A stretch of 64,000 bases of DNA from Phyto melanocephala (Eukaryota > Arthropoda > Insecta > Diptera > Rhinophoridae): contig OW799234.1 in assembly GCA_941918925.1 (NCBI GenBank), positions 108,001,884-108,065,883 on the forward strand, given 5' to 3'. Below the pieces are notes generated by a model that had not been told where the DNA came from, did no database searches, and was given only the letters and a program-made list of their open reading frames with translations. Positions 12,476 through 24,299 of this stretch are shown piece by piece (positions within the stretch are counted from its first letter, which is position 1; every line of letters starts with the position of its first letter). The position numbers and the translations under genes are program-made.

Positions 12476-13099
12476 TACTCTACTCGGCACTCTGCTCGGT
12501 TAACTAAAACTAAAATATAATTTGTAAATGTATTGTAATAAAAATATTTAAATAAAAGAAAACTTTGGGGTGGCCTCCCTATCAAAAGTTTCTTCACAAT
12601 ATGATCAATGATAAATCAATACACAGAGGAGGAAGAAACGAAGAGACGTTGATATTTATTTACAAACAAAAAAAAAATTCCAAGGGTCGACTCAATATTT
12701 CTAATAGTACTTTAGCTTATAACTCTATAAAGGTTTTAATAATCAAAATTTTTGTTAATCGCGAGCTTTTTGTTATTGATTTTATATTATAAAGGGTGTC
12801 CAAATTTGAGGAATAATCTAAATTAAGCAGCACCTTTTGTAGTTATTTAGCTCAATATGGCCCAAAAAACTTTAATGTAGGGAATCATCTAAGTTTTACT
12901 TAAATTCCATTTATTTATCTGTCAAATAAAGTTAATATATAATTTTAGAAGTTAAAAATATTGTTCGATATTTTGCAAAAAGCCTTCTTTTAAAAAACTC
13001 CCCTTTACCTTTTAAATCAATTCATTACTTTGAGCATGGCTTATTATCGCAGTAGAATCAGTGTAAAAGACGTAGACGTTAGGTACCTCAGCAGATCGT

Positions 13100-13200
13100 T
13101 TAGTCGGACCTCAGATAGGTTATATTTTTACCCACGATTCTGTGTCTTTTGACACCCAGGGCAGGACATTCACACAGAAGGGGCAAACCGATTCCTTCCT
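13100..13200 (-). pseudogene. LINE ORF2 C-terminal relic
   Basis: The minus strand reads EGIGLPLLCECPALGVKR then HRIVGKN in one frame. This is the C-terminal zinc-knuckle segment typical of I-like/Jockey-like LINE ORF2 proteins (compare CHCPAFGHIR in the large LINE and CICPAFGDLRH at 20.6 kb). Stops follow directly, and no reverse transcriptase remains. It differs in sequence from the two other LINE tails in the window. Confidence 0.55.
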
Positions 13201-15769
13201 TATCCAATATATACAGCTTTATTTAATTGACTTCGCAGATAATGGGGTTATAATCTTAAGGTTTTTAATCATGTGAAAGTTTTCAAGGCCAATTTTTAAG
13301 CTTGTATGGCAAAAATTGTTTTCTAGGCGAAAAGTACACAGGATTGTTGAAAAGAATAATTTTTTTTCAGTATATTTTGATTACGGTCTTTGTAAAGCGC
13401 CTTTTACTAAACAGAGATTTTATAGAATATGCTTGATTACTTATTAAAAGAGCAATTGCTATGGCAATTTTACATAAGTAAGAACATAAATTGTCGCTAT
13501 GACTTTTGCATGTGGAATAGGACTAGATCCCACCACTTAATCGAGGTGAATGCTTCTTAATATGAATGAACATTTTTTTCCTAATAATATCAGTAGTTGT
13601 TTTATACTTACATATATACTTAAGATTTTTATAGGTCATATACATACACAGCTGATACGCTATCGTATCAATAGACTAGATATCAAAAATTATCAACGAA
13701 CGTTGAGGAGAAGGAGCTTTTAAAAAGAAAATGAAGAAATATTTAAATTAATCACCTTTAGCTAAGTTAGAGCAATAAATTTGTTTAAACATATATAATT
13801 ATTAAAAAATTTTTTAAGAACTGCAGAAAATTCGGCATTATTTTTTGACAGATAGATTGACATTGTGTGGCATTCATATTGTTTTAGCGAGATTTACTAA
13901 AATTTTTGTTTTTATATCTTCATGAATGTCAGATAAGTACTACTAATTACACGGTTAACATTTAATCTTTATTTTCAAAACAAAGAAATGGTATAGCGTA
14001 AACTTAACAATAGATGTGGTGCCCCTGAATGGTGCTGAATGTTCAATGTTTGGTAGTCGAACTTAAGAGAACTACTAAGTATGTAACACAAATTAATAAA
14101 GATTAGCGGTATCTGTGAATTCCTCCTCGGCGGAATGTTACCTTAGCGAGAGTCTGGCCTTGGTGAATTGTCAGTACGAGCTAAAGACGTGTTACTAACA
14201 TAACTTCAGAGAGCTAAAGCTCTGGTCAGGTGATATAATTAAGGCTGACCAGAGACTCATTTGGAGTTAGAAAGAACCTAGAACTGGTGTTTTCGTGAAG
14301 TCTTTCGGAACACACGGGTAGCTGCGGTTTATTTCCAAGAGCCGATCTGGAAATCAAAATCGTTTCCTACTCTATATATAATGACATCCTTAATAATTTT
14401 TTTTACTATTTTATACTTCCAATTTCATATATGTATGTATGTAGAAAAAATTAATAAATCAATTTTGCAAAGTTTCCTATAACAAGATAATAAAGAAATC
14501 CATGTAAAAAGAAATTTTCAAATAACATAACATAAAATTTGTCTATGTTTTGTTTAGAACAAACAAAAACTTTTTGTGCAGAATTTTGGTATGCGTATTA
14601 AAATTTTTATGATTTTATTAAACACAAGCCACAATCGACCTAAATTTTCCATTTTCGTTATGCAAAAAGAAAAGCCATATTAATAAACTGAAGTATATAT
14701 TGCATCAAATAAATATTCAATACTTCGTGATGAGTCTACCTATAAAACTCAAATAGAAAACTATTTAACCAATATAAATACATGTACGAATGTTTTACTT
14801 TATTTATACATCCCCACACCCTTATAAAAGACAAATAAATAAAAAAATAAAAATAAATTAAAAATTGATGTTAAAAACTAAAAAGTACAAAAAGCCAAAT
14901 AAAAAAACCAAGAATTTTAATCAATAATCCAAAGTCATTGAATAATTTATCATTGAGAGAACTGTTTGTTTGTACATTTTTAGATAAAAAAAATACTAAA
15001 TAGCAACAAAAATAACAACAACAAAAACATCAAAAACAAGAATAAATCCACCAACAGAAATCGTCATATACACATATGTTGTATGTATTAGCAGCAGCGA
15101 CATCAGAGCAACAACGTAAAACAGTTATTGAAAAGAATGAAATCATAAGAAATGACATGGTAGAATATTGGAAGGTAGTTATCAGAATTTTTGAAGTTTA
15201 CTTTTATATAAAGAAATCAAATAACGCTGCCAAAAGCAAAATTGGGAATATATAAAATAAATATGGCAGCAAGATTTTGTGGAAATATCACAATCCTTAT
15301 GTTTGTCAAATGGTTAATGTCCAGAAAAATGATACAATAAATATGTATATTTTAACCATGAGCAATGGTTTCAATTAATGTACATATGTATGTGCTAATC
15401 AATTTGTTTGTGTCAAAGAAGAGTCTTAAAAATTTTATTTGCATTTAAAATACTAAACAAAGTAAAATTGAAAATTTCTAGAATTAACCAGCTATTAATC
15501 ACAGAGCAATAACTAAATAAAAAATATTGTATAATAAAATACATTAAATATTGCTATGTAATAATGATATTCAGCTTAGGCTTTTAAATAATTAATTCCT
15601 TTAGGTTGGTTATCTCATTTAACAACAACGCAAAATGTATCCTAAATGTGTGCAGACGCAAAAAAATTATAAAAAAAACATTCAAACTAAGAAAAGAAGA
15701 AAAAACAAGAACCTCCAATTTAGAAAAAAAAAATAAAACACACAAAACGACTATAGCAAATACTAATCC
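13201..15769. other. Noncoding DNA with one GC-richer relic
   Basis: Mostly AT-rich and featureless. Positions about 14010-14350 are noticeably GC-richer than the surroundings and may be a stop-interrupted relic of a retroelement ORF or UTR, but no diagnostic motif could be read. The rest contains A-rich simple sequence (14820-15060). Confidence 0.5.
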
Positions 15770-15777
15770 ACTATAAG

Positions 15778-16586
15778 CAGTGTTGCCGTTTTCACTGCGA
15801 TCGCAGTTTTTCACTGCAATTTGCCCGTCGTCACTGCGTAACTGCGTTTGTTTTAATATCATTGCGTTTTTCAGTTTTTGGTAGTTTTCCCCTTTTTTTG
15901 ATCAACAACGCCTTAACATGATTTACCTCAAACGTGTTTAACGCGTAAGTCTGTAAAGGCTTATGTATCTATACATTCAAAAACTTATTAGTGCTTTGTT
16001 ATCCTTACCCCATAGCAGTGCGTCATCTGAAAGAGTATTTTCTTTAACCAGTTTAATAAAAAATAAGATTAGAAACAGGCTTAGTGTTTCAACGGTGTAC
16101 TCAGTTATGTTAATAAAACAAAGCGTTGCCGAGAAGCATTTCAAAGACTGGGTTCCTTCAAAAGATTTACTTTCAAAATACAATAAAAGTCATGCATGAA
16201 ATACGTAAAAATTTGGATATTATTTTACTAGTGAATGAGCATTTGTTTTTATAAGAATCGAGCCAAGACTGATATTTGAGTTACTTTTTTTATTAAAATA
16301 TATAATATTATATATGTACCTTTTAGTTATAAGATGAATTGTTTTTGTTCTGATAAATAAAATTGAAAAACTAAAGTTAAAAATATTTATTGCACTGTTG
16401 TTGACAATCAAAAAATCTAATTCTTCTTCTTAAAAAAAGGGCAAAAAAGTGTTAAAAACGTAAAAAAAAAATCTCCTTTTTTTTTGTCCAAACGAAAACG
16501 AAATTTTTTTATTTCTCGTAACTGCGCTTCACTGCGTTTTTTTTTCGATTTCACTGCGAAAAAAAAGTTGGTCGGCGGCAACACTG
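15778..16586 (+). mobile_element. Internally deleted hAT transposon
   Basis: Termini are perfect inverted CAGTGTTGCCG (left from 15778; right complement ends at 16586), flanked by the identical 8-bp duplication ACTATAAG at 15770-15777 and 16587-16594. CACTGCG repeats cluster inside both ends, as hAT subterminal repeats do. The 809-bp element keeps only the C-terminal piece of a transposase (15963-16199), so it is a deletion derivative mobilised, if at all, in trans. Exact duplications and termini indicate a fairly young insertion. Confidence 0.92.
15963..16199 (+). pseudogene. hAT transposase C-terminal dimerisation domain
   Basis: A 78-residue open frame contains LLSLPHSSASSERVFS followed by LIKNKIRNRLS and a hydrophobic helix. 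This is the classic hATC dimerisation signature (short helix, then 'P.SS..SERVFS', then the 'K.R.RL' helix) near the C-terminus of hAT transposases. The BED finger and the RNase H-like catalytic core are missing; the element jumps from its left terminal region straight into this piece. The methionine is probably internal to the ancestral protein. The frame is uninterrupted to its stop. Confidence 0.85.
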
Positions 16587-16594
16587 ACTATAAG

Positions 16595-17570
16595 TAATAC
16601 ATAATAAATATCTAATGGTAGATACAATTTTGTAGTGTTTTTGAAAAAGGGAATGAGAATGTAAATGTCTGCATATCATATACATACTGCTGGTTGCTTA
16701 GATACTGTAAGGCGATGGAAAATGTACAAAACAAACCATTGTTTTCAACATTTTTTTTTAGCTCGATGGCAATGAGGGCTATAACAGCAACACAACTTTG
16801 TTGTACAAACACAAAGTGGATTCTCATCGCAGTTGAAATTTGTTTTCGTAGTATCAGGGAAAAAGAAAAATAAAAAAAATAGAGAATATAAGATAGTAAA
16901 GCACCTGCCTTAAACCCGACCCCCCCAATAGTAACGATTGTACGCCACCCCTAATACAAAGCCCTACTAAGCCACAGCAGAGAAGACTCCATAAATGAGA
17001 CTAGATAAAATCATAGAAAATTGTTAAAATAACGAAAAAAAAAGCTTAATGATGACAAAGACTGGCTGAGGGCATCAACAAATGGAATAGAAAAGAAAAC
17101 TAATAAAAACAGATGTGAAGAAAATTATAAAAAATCAATAAAATGGTAAAAGAATGAAACAGCAAAGAATGTGATGTAAGATAAATTCAATTATTGAGCG
17201 AGTAAAAAAATAAGAAAAGCCAAATGAAAAGGATACGCTAAATGAAGTTATTTCCGTGAAAAATACAATTTACTTCATACAATTTATCGAAGTAGACTGG
17301 TTACATTGTGAATGAAGTAGAAGATAATTAAGTTTTTTTAAATAATACTTCGGTGTTAAGACTTGGTTTTTGAATACATGAGACTACAACAGATTGTGTA
17401 CCTATTACATGTAGTCTGAGCAGAAAGCAATATTTTCTAAGGACATTTAAAGTAAAAGGAATTCTTGTTACAATTTTTATTATGGCACACTTATGAATTT
17501 TGCCTAATTAGGCAGGGCAATAATTAGTAATTTAAAAAATAGGGAAATATTTTCTAATATATTTCTATTA
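16595..17570. other. AT-rich noncoding DNA
   Basis: No coding or repeat feature recognised. A short C-rich patch at 16915-16950 stands out from an A-rich background. Confidence 0.6.
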
Positions 17571-17643
17571 GGGCCTGTTCGTAAATGCAACATTGCGCTG
17601 CATAATATGATTATTTGGCGATGCCATTTTAATGTTGCATTTA
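17571..17643. mobile_element. Truncated PIF/Harbinger-like MITE end (candidate)
   Basis: It begins GGGCCTGTTC directly after TTA, the terminus and target triplet usual for PIF/Harbinger elements. Just inside lies an inverted pair, TAAATGCAACATT against AATGTTGCATTTA, 37 bp apart. No right end was found; poly-T DNA and a DINE-1-like fragment follow, so the element seems truncated. Confidence 0.4.
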
Positions 17644-17769
17644 AAAAATTTTTTAAAATTTTTTTTTTAATTTTTTTTTGTAATTTTTTTTTTGTAATTT
17701 TTTTTTTATTATTTTTTTTTAATTTTTATTATTTTTGTTTGTTGTATTTTTTTTTGGTATGTTTTTTAC

Positions 17770-18114
17770 ATGTATGTATGTATGTATGTATGTTGTTGTT
17801 GTAATTGTGTAAAAAAACGAGGTGGTCGTGGTTTTTTGCTCATATCTCAGAAAGTTATGGGGCGATTGTGCTGAATTTCAATAGCGATTTATTCCCGGAT
17901 ATTTCCAAGAAATTAAAATCATATAGAGATCTGAGGAACATATAGTTGTTTCTAAAAGTTGATTTTAACCAACACACGGACAGACGGGCAGACGGTCAGG
18001 GCTTAATCGACTTTCAGAAAATATATACTTTATGGGGTCGGAAATGAAAATTGTAGAAATTACAAACGGAATGACAAAGCTATATATACCCTTGAAGGGT
18101 GAAGGGTATAAAAA
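17770..18114 (+). mobile_element. DINE-1-like element, 3' portion
   Basis: It starts with a (TATG)n then GTTGTTGTT tract, runs through TTGCTCATATCTCAGAAAGT, 'cacacggacagacgggcagacgg', 'ttaatcgact' and TTTATGGGGTCGGAAATG, then a hairpin (TATACCCTT ... GAAGGGTATA) and an A-run. This is the best-preserved 3' module in the window. The 5' AACAAGTAAGAG module is missing. Confidence 0.75.
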
Positions 18115-20569
18115 GGAGATATAAAAATCATCTCTCTAATGCAGTCACATGCATAAATATATCTTAAGCAAAAAATACTTTTAATTAAGTTTGACTAAAG
18201 TTTGAGTATTAAATGATTTTAAATCTTTTATTTGCTATTACTATTACTCCTTTGACCTAAAAAATTCGTATTGTTGAAGTTTTTTTTTTATAATTTTTGT
18301 ATTTGTTTAACAAGTTATTTTCTTTATGTTCCAACAACCTAACATGCTAGTAATACATTATGTACATAAATTGCATAACAAAATATTTGCAATATTTTTG
18401 TCAGTGTCCAATTATTAGTTAAACGATTAGTAAACGATATACAATACATTCGTTTGTTGTGTTGTTCTTTTATTAATTAAAGTTATAGTTGGGTCAATCG
18501 GTTACTTTAGTTTATATTTTCCACAAGCTACAATATTATTTAAATGGGGTTCTTCGAAACTATGAACCGAAGTTACGAAACGGACACAAGTCTAATTAAA
18601 GGCAATGCTCCTCAAATATTAAAATATGAGTCAATAATATCAAATATGATTTCTAGGTTAATCAATATATATAACAGTATTCGTAGTTGTAATTAAACGT
18701 ACATATTTTTTATGATTAGCAGCTATATCAATAAGATAAAAAATACATTAAAAAAATTAAACATTTAAAAACATGTGCATCTGCATAACCAAAATTATCC
18801 TATTCTTAATTACAACCGTAAAAAATTCCCCTAAAAACTGAAAGGATAAATAGTGTTAAAGAAAGAAAAAAAACACATGTTCGATAAAAAAAACACAAAT
18901 TTGTTAGACTAGACATAAACTACAAACATAAATTGTACAAATTCAAACAAATATTATTTTGAATTTTTAAAATTATCTCATTTAACACCTTTAAGCAATC
19001 TAACTGCAATCTTCAAGGTGGAAAAAATAACTCATTACGTTTATTGATATCAATTCCTATTAGATGTTTATGTTTTTATGGAATAAAATATTTGGGTGCG
19101 TTTTATTTAATTTATATTTTTTTCTTGCTTACTGCGTTGTACCCCTTGAGATAAGTTTCAATGACATTTGGTTTTATCTCTAAGATTATTTAATGACTGA
19201 CAGACGATCCTTTGTTGGTTCACTTCATTTGTTCTTAACACAAAGTTTTGCGTCACAATCAATATCAACAGATTTTTAAAACAGATGATGACTTCTTATC
19301 AAAACAAAAAATAAAATAAAATGAAAAATTCAATTAATGCTACAACAAATTTGTTATCAATAATATTTATACAACAACAAGAAAAAAATTCTAAAAATTA
19401 ATTTCTACCTAAAAACTAAACCACAAAGTAACTTTTTGTTGTCTAGCGAGTATTTTTTATTCTTTTTTTTTTTTGTTTGCTCGTTAAATTACTTAAACAG
19501 AATTATCAAACACAAAACTTTTCTGTCATTCAATAAATCTCTCGGTAAAAAATCAAAGCTCTATCTAAATGTATAATAAACACAAATGTTTAAACAATTA
19601 TATTCAACAGAAAGTAGTCATGCTTACCATTCATCTTCATTAGATAGAGGAATAAATGTATGAGTGTATGGGTGTTTATATATTTTCCCTTAAAAATTTT
19701 TAGCTTCAAAACTAAACAAAAAATTTTTAAAGAAGTATTAAAGAAATTTTTAGCTGCACTTCTAAAATAATTATTGATAATGACTACTTTACAAAAAAAA
19801 AAAAAATAAAAATACAAATTACGAATTATAAAACAAACGTTTTGAAATTTCTTTGCAACATTCACAATCTTTATTTAAAGAATTAAGTAAACTTCTCATA
19901 AAAAGTATCATTAAAAAGAGTACTAACTTACTCGTATTAAGAATTTGGTCTAAAAAATTTTTGTTAATTTTCAAATAGAGATTTTTTTAAATGTATAATT
20001 ATATCAACAGTTAAAACTCCCAACGTGGGACACACTGCTCTAGAAAAACAGCTCAATTGAGTTTTTCTTGTTTTCAGCTCTAGAAACGACAGTGATTTGT
20101 GACAAAGTTAAAGTGGAAATAAAAATTTATCGCTTAGTTTTTAAAACTCGTTAATTTAATAAAAAGTGATATGATTCCTCAGAAAAAACACACACACACA
20201 CTTATTGTAAAGGAAATTAAAGTTTTAATTTAGTGTGAAGTACAATCGATACAATTAAGTTCTAAAAAAAATTCATTCAACTGGCCTCCACGACTTTTTC
20301 TGCAGGAACGAATGCGATGAACCCAATTTTCGAGCACTTTATGTAATTAATTATGTTTGTATGATAAATTTCGAAGGATTTAATATTTATGTTTTTACCA
20401 AATAACTAGAAAATTCTGCAAAATTCAATTAATAAAATTGTAGAAATGAATCAAAAAATTCTAAGATTTTAATTTGAGTTCAAGAAACTGAATAATTATT
20501 GTATTGAAAACCGTTCGTTTTTGAATAGTGTGATGAATTTCGAGTTTACTGTATGGAGAAATAAAAAAA
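18115..20569. other. AT-rich noncoding DNA
   Basis: No gene or element recognised. It contains a short (CA)n tract near 20190-20202 and poly-A runs. The 91-codon minus ORF at 19590-19865 is low complexity. Confidence 0.6.
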
Positions 20570-20852
20570 ATACTGTAGTTAAAAGCACTTTCTCTGTATT
20601 TGTCCTGCATTCGGGGACCTGAGACACCAGATTCTAGGTCAGCGAATACTTGTAAGTAAAACTTGTCTTTCCGCAGTTGATCTGGGAAAGATCCACACCT
20701 TCATAAACAGGACAGGATGGCTGAGAAACGACGACCAGAGGACATAGACGAACGGGCGTTGGTGCCTACGGTATCACAACGGGACCCTCGGAGGACCCAA
20801 GTGAGCTATGCATTCGGGCGGCTGCCGGATCTAACCTAACCTAACCTAAAAG
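20570..20852 (+). mobile_element. 5'-truncated LINE 3' end
   Basis: The first codons (20583-20747) read KHFLCICPAFGDLRH, a zinc-knuckle segment, then DLGKIHTFINRTGWLRND and a stop, the usual ORF2 terminus of I-like LINEs. A 3' UTR of about 85 bp follows ('ggtatcacaacgggac'), ending in CTAACCTAACCTAACCTAA. Everything upstream of the knuckle is gone, consistent with 5' truncation during target-primed reverse transcription. It is a different family from the 6.5-10.7 kb LINE, but has the same type of tail. Confidence 0.75.
20601..20747 (+). pseudogene. LINE ORF2 C-terminus
   Basis: 48 codons from CPAFGDLRH to the stop are open and unbroken. The frame extends upstream to about 20583 (K-H-F-L-C-I-C), giving the knuckle its full H/C pattern. 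No catalytic part is left. Confidence 0.65.
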
Positions 20853-20880
20853 CACCGAAAATATTTGGGTTTTAATTAAA

Positions 20881-20935
20881 AACAAGAGCGCTATATTCGA
20901 CTGTGCCAAATATTAATATACCTCTCAAAAAAGCT
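20881..20935 (+). mobile_element. DINE-1-like 5' module, decayed
   Basis: Reads AACAAGAGCGCTATATTCGA then CTGTGCCAAATATTAATATACC, a diverged form of the module seen intact at 34616. It follows the LINE tail by about 30 bp. Confidence 0.5.
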
Positions 20936-21186
20936 CAGATACGCAACTATAAGCATAGACATATAAGTTGATTGTGAAAAAGATTTGCTCATGCTTGCTC
21001 AACAAACTATAAACTTCGCATAACCCTGCATCAACATTTTTAACTAGTTGTTCTTGGGACAGTTGTAACGAGACTATAGCAAATATCATAGATCTTACAC
21101 ACACTGACTGAAAATAAATAAACTCACCATTGGCCCATCTTTGTAATATAAACAAAAATGTTTCTTATATCAATTTAAAATAATAC

Positions 21187-21252
21187 TGGTGTAGTGGTTA
21201 GATCGGTAAAATTCAAAACTAAAAGGCATTGGTTTGAGTCCTGGATGAGACA
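21187..21252 (+). repeat. tRNA-derived SINE head
   Basis: TGGTGTAGTGGTTAG gives a good pol III box A and GGTTTGAGTCC a box B, spaced as in a tRNA. The sequence between them does not restore a tRNA cloverleaf. The pair is the usual head of tRNA-derived SINEs. A true tRNA gene is unlikely because no acceptor stem pairs across the ends. Confidence 0.5.
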
Positions 21253-21334
21253 AAAAGAAAATTTTCAATATGTTACGGCTGAGTACACTCACCATAGTCT
21301 AATAATATTATTTTAACTAGTAAAACACTATATA

Positions 21335-22241
21335 AAGTGTGATTTTTTAGCTATTATCTTTTTGGCAACACTGGTTTAAACAGCTGACGCACGTTTCGTG
21401 TTTTGTTTCACTGGCAAACATCTTCAGTTTGGTCTATAATTTAACCAAGACTCGTCTTACAAACGAACAACGCCTGCAAATTATTGAATTTTATTATCAA
21501 TATGCGTGCTCTGTTAAGAAAGTTCATCGCGCGCTTCTTTCATTTTATGGTCAGTTTAATCGACCCACTGAAGCGGCTAGGCGGGCTATTGTGACTAAAT
21601 TTCGCACCAAATTTACATTGTTTGACATCAAACCACCAACATGCTTACGTAGAGTGCGAAGTGAAGAAAATATCGCAGCTGTATCGGCCAGTGTTAATGT
21701 TGACCATCAATTATCGACTCGCAATGTAACTGTGAATGGTGAGCGCTACCGTGAGATGATATCTAGCTTTTTTTTGCACAAAATGCAAGAGCTTGACTTG
21801 CATGACATGTGGTTTCAACAAGACGGTGCCACATGCCACACAGCACGCTTAACAATGAACTTATTCAACATTTTATTTCACGTTCGGGACCGGTCAATTG
21901 GCCGCCTAGATCATGCGATTTAACGCCTTTAGACTATTTTTTGTGGGACTATGTTAAAGCTCATGTCTATACACACACATGCCCGCTTCAATTGACGCAT
22001 TGGAAGACAACATTGAAGCATTTATTCATGAGATACCGGCCGAAATGTTTGAAAGAGTATGCCAAAATTGGACTAAGCGGATGGACCATTTGAGGCGCAG
22101 TCACGGTCAGCATTTGTATGAAATAATTTTCAAGCATTAAATTATATGGACCGTACTATCGATTCAAATAAAGATTTAATGCATTTTTCTGAATTTTGTG
22201 TGTTTTTTAAACTTTCCTATAGCTCTTAAAAAATCACCTAT
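21335..22241 (+). mobile_element. Rosa-group (DD41D) mariner, internally deleted
   Basis: Termini share GTGATTTTTTA.AGCTAT-type inverted ends: left AAGTGTGATTTTTTAGC after TA (21333-21334), right complement ATAGGTGATTTTTTAAGAGC with TA at 22242-22243. The element is about 907 bp, shorter than a complete mariner (about 1.3 kb), and carries a broken transposase. The target TA and ends fit Tc1/mariner insertion. Confidence 0.8.
21429..22140 (+). pseudogene. Mariner transposase, first catalytic Asp deleted
   Basis: The N-terminal DNA-binding region is present (TNEQRLQIIEFYYQ, KVHRALLSFYGQFNRP, RRVRSEENIAAVSAS). The reading then jumps from a 'DHQLS' segment to NVTVNGERYREM, so the middle with the first catalytic aspartate (FSDEAHF in the 52-kb copy) is deleted. 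The second aspartate is kept (FQQDGATCHTA). A frameshift follows, then GPVNWPPRSCDLTPLDYFLW with the third aspartate, and a further shift leads to RVCQNWTKRM and EIIFKH before the stop at 22140. The start is not certain, since the open frame begins with TTG. Confidence 0.82.
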
Positions 22242-22550
22242 TACAAATAAACTAGATGGACTCGTACGACAACCTAATGGTAAAATCGATAGTAAGATAT
22301 TTGTATGAAAAAGGACGGATATACATATAACGAGTCTGAAGTAAAAAGCAACTAGTGTTATTCTAACCACATACTAGTTACTTTATCTGAAGGATACATA
22401 CATACTTATGTGCATTCGTACACATGAATAAGCATAAAAAATATTACGACTAAAATCTACGTCATGTACAACACCGCCTGCTTTTGCTGTTCTTTTTAAT
22501 ATAATTTTGTTGTTGCAACTCAATAATAAACAGTTTTTCAATAATATGTA

Positions 22551-22825
22551 GTTTTTTGCTCATATCTCAGACGCTAGTGGGGCGATATTACTGATTTTTA
22601 ATACCAAAATGTTTAAAGGTGTTTCTAATAAATTGATATAACATACGACTCTGTGAGATACATGGGGTTTCAAAAAGTTGACAAACGAACATAGCTTAAT
22701 CGACTTTTCAATCTATAATTATTCAGAATATTTATCTTTATGGGTTCGCAAATGAATACTGCAGAAATTGCAAACGGAATGACAAACTTTTACGTACACT
22801 CTTACACTCTCGTGTGAAGGACATA
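22551..22825 (+). mobile_element. DINE-1-like element, 3' portion, diverged
   Basis: Has TTTTTGCTCATATCTCAGA, 'ggggcgat', 'agcttaatcgacttt', 'tttatgggttcgcaaatga', 'gcaaacggaatgacaaac' and a decayed hairpin (tacactct ... gtgtgaaggacata). Same order as the 17.8-18.1 kb copy, with more divergence. Confidence 0.6.
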
Positions 22826-24299
22826 AACACACATCATTTATTAATTTCAAATCGATTAGTTTTTAATGTTGATAAAAATAATTTATATTTTTAAAAAAAT
22901 AATCGTTTTTAAAACAAAGATAATAAATCCAACATTTCGTGGATACACGAGGCGTGCAATCATGTCGCACTGTCATAATTTGTTAAAAATTTTATTTTTT
23001 GTTTACATAATTTGTATATTCACCCCCAAGAAGCCACCCATTGTTTGGTAGCGAAATATTGGTTTTTAATAAAAAAATTTTATAAAAAAGTGATCTCAAG
23101 CTCAACGAAAAGAAGAATTTTTTAATTCTTAAAAATTTAAAAATTTTTGAATAATTTAACAATCACCAATTAAATTAAATTAACTAATTGAACCAGTTTA
23201 AAATCTTTTAAAATGATGACAATATAACAACACTACATGATAGCACATCTAGTGAAGAAAACTCGAAGAAAAAGTTTACACTTTAACAAATTTATTATTT
23301 TTAATGTTAATCAACATTTTTAAAACTTTATTCATACTATAAAGCAGATCGACGCTCTATTTTCGACAGTCAAATCAATCAGATGTTATTTAAGATATAA
23401 AGTTTGAAGTCATACTTATAAGATCAGATGTTAAATGTAAGAAGATAATTAAAATATTAGCATTTATTGCAGTCACTATAAGAGTCACTTAAGTTTTGAG
23501 GCAACTGAAATTTAATAAGGGTTTAATATCTTATACTATTTAACCCAATTGTATTACCCCAACCCACTGTGCAATAGGTGCTGTGCTGTATATATTTAAA
23601 TACAATTAAAATATTTAGTCACAATAATTTATACAAATCAGCCGTTAAAAAAAAAAGTATTTCAATAGACATGCTCCGAAACATATAAATATATCAGTAC
23701 ATAAATACTGATACCTACTACGAGTATGAATGCTTATTTCAGATAAGTTTTGTTAGCTGGGAATAACAACAACAACAAAAGGTAAGTCGATAAACCTTAA
23801 CGGATAGGCATTTAACTGATAGGTGTTTCTAATCTATGAAAGTAGGTCTACTGCACAATCTTGTAGTTTAATATGCTGTGGTTTTATCAAACCATAAAAC
23901 AAAAATAGAAAACAAACTACATACATATATCAATATGGTAAAGAAATTGGAAAAAAAGGTAGTAACTTATCGTTTATGTGTAAGTACTTACATTTCAAAT
24001 AAATAAAAAATAAATATGTGCTCGCTTATGTACCTACATTCAATAAACTAGTCACGTGTTTATGGATCTACTACAATACATACAGAATAATTGTTTTACA
24101 TGAATTTCTTCACAGTAAATGTAAAAGTTACACAAAAAATAAAAATAAATGTTATTAAAAAAGATGTTTTTAAGTAAATATTAATAAAAAATTGTATAAA
24201 AATTTTCGTATGTTGTTATTTTAAGACGATTTATATGCTTTTGCTTCACCCCACCTTTAGGTGGTTTATAGTGCATGTCCATCTATCCGATGGTCCATA
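22826..24299. other. AT-rich noncoding DNA
   Basis: No gene or element recognised; the ORF at 22866-23051 is AT-rich without motif. Confidence 0.6.

Noticed and set aside
21187..21252. A functional tRNA gene
   Set aside because: Box A and B are present, but there is no pairing acceptor stem, and the anticodon arm does not form.
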